From: CAZJHD01 sp964545855
Lineage (GTDB): Bacteria; Planctomycetota; UBA1135; JACQFD01
Assembly (NCBI GenBank): GCA_964545855.1
Contig: CAZJHD010000030.1
Coordinates: 1-50,025, forward strand
Length of the DNA: 50,025 nucleotides
Reading direction: 5' to 3'
Shown one piece after another: positions 38,816-46,471 of the stretch (positions within the stretch are counted from its first letter, which is position 1; every line of letters begins with the position of its first letter). The position numbers and the translations under genes were made by a program. The notes under the pieces are model-generated. The model saw nothing but the letters and a program-made list of their open reading frames with translations, was not told the DNA's origin and made no database searches.

Positions 38816-41815
38816 TCAGCGCGCCGCGGACGCCGCTTCGAGACGCCGCCTCGCCTCCGCGAGCGTCGGATCCTCCAGGGCGAGGGCCACCTCGAGAGCC
38901 GCCTCGGCTTCCTCGACGCTCCGCGCGACGACGGTCGCCGCTCGCTCCTCCACGGCGAGCGCCAGCGCCTCGCGGCGTCTCGCGAGGGTCGTCGCCGCGA
39001 CGACCCGCTGAAGGGGCTCGCGGGATGCGAGGGCGCGCGCCACCTCCTCCAGGGTCCGGGGCTCGGGAGGCAGCCGAGGGAGGAGCGCCGCTCCGGCGGC
39101 GACGGCCGCCACGAGATCGGGGTCCTCCTCCTTCCCGGCGAACTCGCGCCACTCCCGCGCGAGGAGCGTCGGCGACGCGGGGTGGAGCGCGAGCGCCGTC
39201 GCCGCCGCGACGGCCGCGTCCTCGGTGCGAGAGGAGGCCTGGAGCGCCTTCGCGAGCGCGAGGAGAACGAGCGGATCCCGCGTTCCGCGCGCCGCCCTCT
39301 CGAGCGGCGCGAGGGCGAGCTGGATCTCCGACCGGTCGAGCTGCCGGCGGCCCTCGAAGGAGTCGCGCCACCAGGCGAAGCGCCGGCCGTCGAGCGCGGC
39401 GAAGGGATGCGCCGTCGCGTCGCTGAGGGCGGCCGACGACGCGGGATCGGTCGTGGCGACGCCGCCCATCACGGTCCCCACGGCTTCGACGGCCGCCTTG
39501 CGCGCGCGCAGGTAGGCCGCGCCCGCCGCCGCCCTCGCGTCGCGCTCGCCCGGCGCGAGGGCCTCCATCCCTGGGAGGACGTCGCCCGCGGCCGCTTCGC
39601 GCGCCTGCAGGATCGCCTGGAGGTTCTCCGACTCGTAGCGGCGGAACTCCGCTTCCGGGAGGAACCGAAGCCGCTCGATCGTCGCGGCATCGTCGCCTAG
39701 GGGATGGGTCGTCACGAAGGCGGCGAGACCGCCGTCACCCAGGGCGCACTGCGCGACGAGGTCTCCCGCGCTCGCGCAGCCCGACCGGCGCAGGTCGGCG
39801 GCGAGGACGGGGTCGAGGAGAGCGGCCTGGAGCTGGGCCTGCCGGAGACGCAACGGCGCGTCCGATCCGAGGAGCAGCGCGCTCGCACCGACGACGAAGA
39901 GCGCGCGATGCGGGAACGCCTGCGCGAAGGTGGCGACGATCGCGCGGAAGGCCCTGGGCTCCGTCGAGTGGATGGGAACCCAGTGCGCGAGCACGCCGCC
40001 CTCGGCGAGGCGCTGCCGCGCGAGCTCGTGGAACTGGCGCGTGTAGAACGGGTAGGCCGACGGCGTGTCGGGGAGCAGCGGCTCGAGCGCGATCACGTCG
40101 TAGCGATCGGCCGAGCCCGCGAGGAATCGGCGGCCGTCGGCGATCGTCGGGCGCACGCGCGGGTCGAGGCGGCGCTCGCCCGGCGCCGGCGCGTCCACGT
40201 CGTAGAGGGCATCGCTCGCGGGAGCGAAGTGGGGCGTGAGCTCCAGGACGTCTCCGGAGATCTCCACGAGATCGACCGACCGGATCTCCCCGTGCCGCAG
40301 CACCGCGGCGCCCGTGGAGCCCGTGCCGACGGCGAGCACCGCGGCGCTCCGCGGCTCGCGCCCGCAGTAGAGGATCGGGAGGTGCCCGAGGGAACGGGTG
40401 TAGCGGTAGTCGTCGCCCGTCGCGGCGGCGCGGAATCCGTTCGTGAAGAGGATGGTCTCGTGCTGGCGTGCGTCGCGGACGGCGGCCGCGAGCCCGACGG
40501 GTCCCTCCCGCGCCTCCAGCACGCGGAGCCACGGCTTCGTGCGGAAGGGCGGCACCCTCTCGGGGAGCGCGCCCGCGCCGAGGAGCGCGCCCGAGAGGAT
40601 CGGCACGAGGAACGCCACGGCCCCCGCGCCCCGCAGCGCGATGGCGACGGGGAGCATGCAGGCGCCGGCGCTGCCGAGGAGGGTCGTCGTGGAGACTCCC
40701 GCCCCGAGGAAGCTCGGGATCAGCGCGATGGGCGCGAGCGCGCCGAGCGCGTAGGCGACGTGGAGCCGCGCGGCCCGATGTCGGTCGGGTCCCCGGGCCC
40801 AGGCGAAGGCGACCGGCGACGCGAATCCGGCGGCGAAGAGCGGCGGCAGGACGAGCGCCGCGCCGACGAGAACGCGCGCGGAGAGGAACTCGCCCTCGGT
40901 CCGCGGCAGCGGGATCCAGGGAATCCGGGAGAGCCCCTCCAGCACGAGGAGCGAGGCGGGGCCCGCGAAGGAGAGGAGTCCGACGGCTGCGCCCGCGAGG
41001 GTGCGCACGGGCACGGCACGCAGGAGCGCCGCCGCCGCGGCCGCTCCGGCGGAGATGCCGACGAGGGACGCGACGAGCAGGACCGCGAGCGCGTCGGACC
41101 GCTCGTCGAGGAAGAACGGGAGGAGTCGCGCGAAGAGCGCCTCGAAGGCGATGGTCGCCGTCCCGGCCCCCGCCGCGAGGAGCAGCGCGACGCGCGGACG
41201 CGCGCCCGAGTCCTGCGCGTCGCTGCGCGGCGCCGCGAATCGGGGCGCCGCCGCCGCGGGAGCGCGCTCGGCGAGGATCCTCGACGCGCCGAGCGCGAGC
41301 GCCGCGGCGAGGAGCAGCGCGGCGAGGAGCGCGAGGGCGCCGGCGAGGCTGCCGAGACGCGCCGGGACGACCACGGCGCCGACGAAGGCGCCGGCGGCGC
41401 CTCCGAGGGCGTTCGCGGCGACGAGGACGCCCGCCCGACGGGCGCTGCCCCGCGCCCACGGATAGAGGAGCGGGAGCGACGCGCCGGCGGGGATCGCGAA
41501 GGCGAGCGCGGCCGCGATCGCCACGGCGGGCGCCAGATCGTTGGCACCGGCTCCCGGAATGCCGCCGAGCCGGATCACTCCCACGGCGCCGACGGCCGAC
41601 AGCAGGCCGGCGAGTCCGCGCAGGACCGCGAAGGTGCGCGCGCCGTGCAAGCGTGTCGCGAGGGCGGCGCCGATGCCGAGGCCCGCGAGCACGAGGGCGA
41701 GGAGGAGCGCCGTCGACGCGGCGGAGGCGCCGAGAGCGAAGCGGCCCGCTCGCAGGACGAGCATCTCCGCCGACATGTCGGCGAAGCCGACGAGGAGGGC
41801 GACGATCGGCGGCAC
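38816..41815 (-). CDS. Membrane-bound spermidine synthase-like protein with long C-terminal extension
   Basis: About 999 residues. The N-terminal half (to about residue 440) has some twelve or more membrane helices typical of 'fused spermidine synthase' membrane proteins. A Rossmann methyltransferase-like domain follows, with AVLAVGTGSTGAAVLRHG and the acidic VDLVEISGDVLEL, which in spermidine synthases bind decarboxylated SAM, and then about 250 Ala/Arg/Glu-rich residues with ELALAP-type helical repeats. The start is taken as GTG (MPPIVALLVGFAD), just before the first helix; an ATG at MSAEM is an alternative, and upstream frame is likely non-coding. Polyamine synthesis is not proven: such proteins often modify unknown substrates. 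Confidence 0.72.
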   Translation of the reverse strand: MPPIVALLVGFADMSAEMLVLRAGRFALGASAASTALLLALVLAGLGIGAALATRLHGARTFAVLRGLAGLLSAVGAVGVIRLGGIPGAGANDLAPAVAIAAALAFAIPAGASLPLLYPWARGSARRAGVLVAANALGGAAGAFVGAVVVPARLGSLAGALALLAALLLAAALALGASRILAERAPAAAAPRFAAPRSDAQDSGARPRVALLLAAGAGTATIAFEALFARLLPFFLDERSDALAVLLVASLVGISAGAAAAAALLRAVPVRTLAGAAVGLLSFAGPASLLVLEGLSRIPWIPLPRTEGEFLSARVLVGAALVLPPLFAAGFASPVAFAWARGPDRHRAARLHVAYALGALAPIALIPSFLGAGVSTTTLLGSAGACMLPVAIALRGAGAVAFLVPILSGALLGAGALPERVPPFRTKPWLRVLEAREGPVGLAAAVRDARQHETILFTNGFRAAATGDDYRYTRSLGHLPILYCGREPRSAAVLAVGTGSTGAAVLRHGEIRSVDLVEISGDVLELTPHFAPASDALYDVDAPAPGERRLDPRVRPTIADGRRFLAGSADRYDVIALEPLLPDTPSAYPFYTRQFHELARQRLAEGGVLAHWVPIHSTEPRAFRAIVATFAQAFPHRALFVVGASALLLGSDAPLRLRQAQLQAALLDPVLAADLRRSGCASAGDLVAQCALGDGGLAAFVTTHPLGDDAATIERLRFLPEAEFRRYESENLQAILQAREAAAGDVLPGMEALAPGERDARAAAGAAYLRARKAAVEAVGTVMGGVATTDPASSAALSDATAHPFAALDGRRFAWWRDSFEGRRQLDRSEIQLALAPLERAARGTRDPLVLLALAKALQASSRTEDAAVAAATALALHPASPTLLAREWREFAGKEEDPDLVAAVAAGAALLPRLPPEPRTLEEVARALASREPLQRVVAATTLARRREALALAVEERAATVVARSVEEAEAALEVALALEDPTLAEARRRLEAASAAR

Positions 41816-41852
41816 GTCCCTCGGACCTTGCGGCGTTCCGTCGCCGGCGCCG

Positions 41853-42362
41853 TCAGCGAGGACGGCTCGGGCTCGACTCCTCCGCGGAGACGAGGATCCC
41901 GTGGGCCTCCCTCCCGGAGCCGGCCGCCAACAACCGATCGCGGACATCCTCGCGGGCGAGCAGCCTCGCTGCATCGGCGAGGACCGGCAGGAACGCGAGC
42001 CGCCGCTCCCGCGGGATCAGGAGCAGCACGACGATCCGCGCGGGCTTGCCATCCATCGACTGGAAGGGCACTCCCGTGCGGAAGACCCCGAGGGCCGTCA
42101 CCAGGTGCTCGAGGCCGTCGATCGCGGCGTGAGGCAGCGCGATGCCTTGCTCCATGCCCGTCGACATGGACTTCTCCCGCTCGACGATCGCCGCGTGGAT
42201 CGCGTCACGCCGATCGGCGCTCACGCGGCCGCACTCCACGAGGCGGTCGAGGAGCGCGGCGATCACGCCCCACTTGTCGCCTGCGCCCTCGAGGGTCCAG
42301 CAGCACTCCTCGCCCAACAGGCGGGAGAACCGGGCCGGTTCGGGAGTCGCCGCGGCGTTCAA
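41853..42362 (-). CDS. PTS EIIA domain protein (fructose/nitrogen type)
   Basis: 169-residue EIIA domain of the PtsN/FruA class. The phosphorylated histidine is His78 in MEQGIALPHAAIDGL, preceded by the AIVEREKSMSTG stretch and followed by GVFRTGVPFQSMDGKPARIVVLLLIP. No EIIB, EIIC or HPr gene is near, so a regulatory role is more likely than sugar uptake. The start is a TTG overlapping the aminotransferase stop as TTGA; the frame is open upstream but not coding. This is the weakest start codon used here and rests on the overlap and the domain boundary. Confidence 0.85.
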   Translation of the reverse strand: MNAAATPEPARFSRLLGEECCWTLEGAGDKWGVIAALLDRLVECGRVSADRRDAIHAAIVEREKSMSTGMEQGIALPHAAIDGLEHLVTALGVFRTGVPFQSMDGKPARIVVLLLIPRERRLAFLPVLADAARLLAREDVRDRLLAAGSGREAHGILVSAEESSPSRPR

Positions 42363-43534
42363 CGCTCCGGGCCCCGGTCCATCTCCTCGAGGACGTCGCG
42401 GAACGTGCGCAGCGCGGCGTCGATCTCGGCCGAGGAATGCGCAGCGCAGGTGAAGAGAGGATCCATGGGATGGGCCGACGCGCGGACCGCGCGCGCGGCG
42501 AGCCGCTGCGCGAGATCTCGGGTCCGCGCCCAATCGTAGCGTCCCGGCGACGCCGGATCGGAGCTTCTGCCTCCCGGCAGGCGGAGCGCCACGCACGATC
42601 CGAAACGGTCGACCTTCAGCGCCTCCTCGGCGTCGGACGCGATGCGCTCGAGCCCCGCGGCGAGCCGCGCGCCGAGGGAATCGAGCCGGCGCACGATCTC
42701 CGGATCGTCGCCTTCGCGCAGGATGCGGCGCACGGCCGCGCACGTCGGTGCGTCGGCGCGTCGCGACGTACGAGCGATCGCCTCCTCGGCGAGGCCGTCG
42801 ACGTCGAGCCCGCGCCGAAGCCCGAGCGCCCCGAAGGGGAGGCCCCCCGAGGCCGACTCCCCGAGGATCGTCACGTCCGGGACGATCCCCAGACGCCGGC
42901 TGACGCCTCCGCGGCCGAAGCGTGGGCCCGTCGCGCCCTCGTCGGCGACGAGCCAGAGGCCGGCCTGCGTCGCGGCGGCGCGGAGCCGCGGCAGGAAGTC
43001 GGGAGCCGGGATCGCGAGTCCCATGCGCACGGGCAGGGGCTCCACCAGGAGCGAAGCGACGTCACGACCCCAGGTCCGAAGATGCGCCTCCAGGGTCGCC
43101 GCGTCGTTGAAGCGGAGGCGTCGCATGCCGCCGTCGTCGGCTCGCGCGTCGCGGCCGAAGCGCACGACGGGCGGCCGTCCCGGCGGAGGGGCCTGCGGAT
43201 CGGGCTCATCGGCGTGCCCGTGGCGGCAGCCGCGGAATCGAACGACCTCGCGCCGTCCTCCAGCGCGTCCCGCCGCCACGGCCGCCGCGACGGCGTCGCC
43301 GCGAGTCGGGAAGGTCCACCAGCGGTCGAACTCCGGGAAGAGACGCTCGAGGTCCTGGCCGAGCGCGTCGCTCGGCACCGGATCCGCGGGCGGCCGCGGA
43401 TCGTGTCCGAGGACTAGGGCGCCGCGCCGGAGTTCGAGGTCGAGGCTCGGAACGCCCGGCAGCCGGTCGTCGGCGACCCAGCCGGAGCGCGATCGATCGG
43501 CTCCGGAGCCTCGGCTCGTGGGTGGAGTGGTCAT
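42359..43534 (-). CDS. Class III aminotransferase (GSA aminomutase-like) homologue lacking the PLP lysine
   Basis: 391 residues with the order of the glutamate-1-semialdehyde aminomutase family: 'FRGCRHGHADE' (100-110; usually GCYHGH), VADEGATG (197-203; usually DEV-x-TG), and VTILGESASGGLPFGALG. In the last, family members have Lys after LG; here Glu226 stands there (GGG GAG TCG). The whole protein has one lysine, Lys307, far from that site, so normal PLP Schiff-base chemistry seems impossible. It could be a pseudoenzyme or a PMP-type enzyme. The ATG (MTTPP) is the first clear start; an open frame continues about 130 bases upstream. It is followed by coupled EIIA. Confidence 0.78.
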   Translation of the reverse strand: MTTPPTSRGSGADRSRSGWVADDRLPGVPSLDLELRRGALVLGHDPRPPADPVPSDALGQDLERLFPEFDRWWTFPTRGDAVAAAVAAGRAGGRREVVRFRGCRHGHADEPDPQAPPPGRPPVVRFGRDARADDGGMRRLRFNDAATLEAHLRTWGRDVASLLVEPLPVRMGLAIPAPDFLPRLRAAATQAGLWLVADEGATGPRFGRGGVSRRLGIVPDVTILGESASGGLPFGALGLRRGLDVDGLAEEAIARTSRRADAPTCAAVRRILREGDDPEIVRRLDSLGARLAAGLERIASDAEEALKVDRFGSCVALRLPGGRSSDPASPGRYDWARTRDLAQRLAARAVRASAHPMDPLFTCAAHSSAEIDAALRTFRDVLEEMDRGPER

Positions 43535-44025
43535 GGTGCGGAGGAATGGTCCGGGGGCGGGTTCCGTCGCAGCGCGCCCGAGGATCCGAACGCCCCGAGC
43601 GGCAGCGGATCTCGGGTCGCGCGAGGCGGCCGAGCGGTCGCCGCGCGAGCGACTCTGCCACACCGCGAGCCCCGGCTCCGGGGTTCGATCCCGGCGCCGA
43701 TCGCGACGATCTCGAAGCGATCTCCCAGGAAGCGCACTCCCGAGGATTCAACGACGTGCCCGACGACACGAAGACGCTCCGCCCGAGCGAACCAGGAGGA
43801 TCTCCCGCCGGATCCCGCTCGGATGGAGCGTGCGATCGATCGCATCGATCGGCGCGTCCGCCGGAGCGAGCCGAAGGAGTTTTTCGATGGGCTGCAAGGT
43901 ATCGTCCTCGGCCTCTCGAAGTCCCGAACCCGTTGGAGCTTCCGGCTCCCGCGGAGACGCCCGACGCCGGGCGTTCGATCGTTCACGATCCCTGCACTCC
44001 TCGAGTCCCGACTCGATCGAAGCTG
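43535..44025. other. Divergent intergenic region upstream of gspD
   Basis: About 490 bases between the aminotransferase homologue (minus) and gspD (plus). It contains a perfect 12-base palindrome GCGATCGATCGC at 43832-43843, followed by another ATCGAT, and a short AT-richer patch near 43880-43910 with TATCGT, a weak -10. A stretch near 43625-43700 looks tRNA-like but does not fold properly (see rejected list). A small open frame on each strand exists but third-position GC is too low for coding. A promoter for gspD is expected here; none is convincing. Confidence 0.45.
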
Positions 44026-46422
44026 ATGGCGCTGCTCGCACTCGTACTCGCGCTCGCCGCTCCGGCCCCGCCCGGTCTCGCGGCGCCGGCGCGCTGGACT
44101 CCACCGGTCGTCTCCTCGACGCCCGCGCTCGTGCCTCTCCCGGGGTCGCTGCGTGCGCCGCTCCAGGGACGCCCCGGCGCGCCGAATGCGGGTGACGGCG
44201 CGCCCGCAGCGGGAGCAGATCCCGCTCAGGATCCGACCAAGCCGCTCGGCGACGCCGTCGTCGAGGACGAGAACAGCTTCGTCCTGACCTTCGACGAGAG
44301 CGTGGAGGGAGCCGAGGGTCTGAACGTCCTCAAGTTCATCAAGTTCTGCCAGCAGAAGACGGGCATCAACTTCTACATCAAGCGCGATCTCGTCCCGAAG
44401 CTCGAGCAGATGAAGATCCTGATGCTCGGGCCGAAGCGCGTGCCGAAGGCGAAGTTCTACGACTTCTTCCAGAGCATCCTGAAGATCAACGATCTCGTGC
44501 TCGTGCTCGAAGGCGGTCCCGAGACCGGCGTCTGGGTGATCACCGACACGAAGGGACCCGATCGGGCGGGGCTGCGGAACTCGGCGCGGTACATCGCCCC
44601 GGAGGAGATTCCGAACTACGCGACGCAGCCGGGCGTGCTCGTGACGACGGTCATCACCGTCGAGTACACGAACGCCCGCGAGATCTCCGCTTCGCTGCGG
44701 CCCTTCTTCCCCGACAACAATCTCGAGACGGTCACGAACATCGGGAACGCGAACGCGCTCCTCGTGACGGGCTTCGGGCCGACGGTCTTCTCGATCCAGA
44801 ACCTGCTGAAGCTGATCGACACGCCGCCCACGGAGCCGAAGCCGCTCTTCCACGTCATCGAGATCCAGCACACCTCCGCCGACGAAGTGTCCCAGATCCT
44901 CGACGACCTGATCGAGAAGCGCCGCTCCGGAACCGTGCAGGCCCAGGGAGCGGGCGGCGGCGTGCTCCAGGGACAGGCGCCCGAGCTGAAGATCCGCGTC
45001 GACGGCCGATCGAACCAGCTCCTCGTCGTGGGACTCGAGGCGGACGTGCGGCAGGTGATGGAGATCGTCGCCCGGCTCGACAAGTCCCAGCCGGAGCCCG
45101 AGAGCGACTTCCACGTCTATCGGCTGAAGAACGTCAAGGCGGAGGATCTGCAGAAGACGCTGGAGGACTTCATCAACAAGTCCTTCCAGGCGCAGCAGAC
45201 GTCGGGCGCCGCCGGTGGCGGCGGCCGCGCCGGGGCCCAAGGCACCACCTCCACGTCCGCGAGCCGCGAGCTGAAGCCCGTCGTCGTCCCGGAGAAGGTC
45301 TCCAACTCCCTCCTCGTCACGGCGACGAAGACGCGCTGGCTCGAGATCCTCGACATGATCGAGCGTCTCGATCGTCGGCAGGCGCAGGTGCTCCTCGAGA
45401 CGGCCCTCGTCGAGCTCACGACGACGGACGCGCTGCGCCTCGGCGTCGAGCTCGGCATCGTGAACCTCCCGCCGGACGGCTCCGACGTGTCGAAGGGGTT
45501 CGGCATCACGAACTTCGGCCTCTCCTCGCTCATCGACACGGACGGCGACAACTTCCCCGACACGAGGATCCCCGACAGCTCGCTGCAAGGCATCACGGGC
45601 GGAATCCTCTCGGGACCCGACTTCGGCATTCCGGCGCTCCTGCAGGCCCTGCGGACGGTCACCGACTCGAACGTCCTCTCGATCCCCTCCGTGCTCGTGA
45701 ACAACAACGAGCGCGCGCGCGTGAGCTCGAAGGACCTGATCCCGACGGCCACGACGACGAACAGCGTGAACGTCGGCACGCAGACGACCTTCGGCGGCTA
45801 CCAGGAAGCGGGCATCACGCTCGAGATCACTCCTTCGATCAGCGCCCAGAGCTACCTGCGTCTCGAGATCTCCCTGCAGGTGGCGAACTTCACCGCGCCC
45901 CAGGGCCAGAACGCCAACATCCCGCCGCCCAAGGTCGAGCGCGAGGTCTACACCACCGTCTATCTCCCGAACGAGAGCACGATGGTGATCGGCGGCATCC
46001 AGCTCGACAACTCCAACAAGTCGAAGACGGGCATTCCGATCCTCGGCGACCTGCCGATCATCGGATTCCTCTTCTCGCGGCACGACGACGACAGCATGCG
46101 GCGGTCGCTCTACTTCTTCGTGACGCCACACATCTTGACGGACGTCGAATTCGCCGACCTCCAGAACATCTCCTACCAGAAGAAGCTCGACGCCCGGGCC
46201 TACATCGGCGACGACCGCCTGCGGCTCGTCGACCCGAGCTTCCGACCCATCGAACCGACGGAGGATGGAGAGTCGGGGAGCGCGACCCTCGAGTCGGGAG
46301 TCTTCGAGATCCCCCTCTATCGGCGGCCGGCCGGTGGCGAGGTCGTCCCGGCGGAGGTCGGCATCCTCCCTCCGGAGTCCGTCACGCCTCCGGCTCCTGT
46401 GCCCGAGAAGCCGAACGATTAG
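44026..46422 (+). CDS. gspD: Type II secretion system secretin GspD
   Basis: Outer-membrane channel of the type II secretion system. The 798-residue product has a signal peptide (MALLALVLALAAPAPPGLAA), a short Ala/Pro linker, N-domains (about 80-430) with SFVLTFDESVEGAEGLNVLKF, NANALLVTGF and two 'VDGRSNQLLVVG/VVPEKVSNSLLVTA' KH-like repeats, and the secretin core (about 440-710) with LLETALVELTTTDALRLGVELG and the signature VPILGDLPIIGFLF-like stretch. About 95 further residues follow. The ATG gives a sensible signal peptide although it lacks N-terminal basic residues; no better start is near. gspE follows after 49 bases. Confidence 0.93.
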   Translation: MALLALVLALAAPAPPGLAAPARWTPPVVSSTPALVPLPGSLRAPLQGRPGAPNAGDGAPAAGADPAQDPTKPLGDAVVEDENSFVLTFDESVEGAEGLNVLKFIKFCQQKTGINFYIKRDLVPKLEQMKILMLGPKRVPKAKFYDFFQSILKINDLVLVLEGGPETGVWVITDTKGPDRAGLRNSARYIAPEEIPNYATQPGVLVTTVITVEYTNAREISASLRPFFPDNNLETVTNIGNANALLVTGFGPTVFSIQNLLKLIDTPPTEPKPLFHVIEIQHTSADEVSQILDDLIEKRRSGTVQAQGAGGGVLQGQAPELKIRVDGRSNQLLVVGLEADVRQVMEIVARLDKSQPEPESDFHVYRLKNVKAEDLQKTLEDFINKSFQAQQTSGAAGGGGRAGAQGTTSTSASRELKPVVVPEKVSNSLLVTATKTRWLEILDMIERLDRRQAQVLLETALVELTTTDALRLGVELGIVNLPPDGSDVSKGFGITNFGLSSLIDTDGDNFPDTRIPDSSLQGITGGILSGPDFGIPALLQALRTVTDSNVLSIPSVLVNNNERARVSSKDLIPTATTTNSVNVGTQTTFGGYQEAGITLEITPSISAQSYLRLEISLQVANFTAPQGQNANIPPPKVEREVYTTVYLPNESTMVIGGIQLDNSNKSKTGIPILGDLPIIGFLFSRHDDDSMRRSLYFFVTPHILTDVEFADLQNISYQKKLDARAYIGDDRLRLVDPSFRPIEPTEDGESGSATLESGVFEIPLYRRPAGGEVVPAEVGILPPESVTPPAPVPEKPND

Positions 46423-46471
46423 CCTCGGCGGGTCCGATTCCGTACGGAGCGCCGCTCCTCGATCGAGCTTC

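Noticed and set aside
39704..43417. 1237-codon open frame on the plus strand antisense to the spermidine-synthase-like gene, EIIA and the aminotransferase homologue
   Set aside because: The composition (Arg/Glu/Gly/Asp) is that of an antisense shadow; no family pattern is visible.
43625..43700. tRNA-like stretch with GCCGAGCGGTC, a GAGC-CCCG-GCTC arm and GGTTCGATCC
   Set aside because: Pairing puts the T-loop one base out of register, and no 7-bp acceptor stem or 3' end fits. It may be chance in GC-rich DNA; a covariance search would decide.
43832..43843. Replication-origin or HIP1-like site GCGATCGATCGC
   Set aside because: Only one copy stands out, and GATCG strings are common at this base composition; no dnaA gene or DnaA-box cluster is near.
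43823..44026. 67-codon open frame ending in TGATG overlap with gspD
   Set aside because: Third-position GC is about 73 %, well below real genes here, and the product (MERAIDRIDRR...) has no recognisable pattern.
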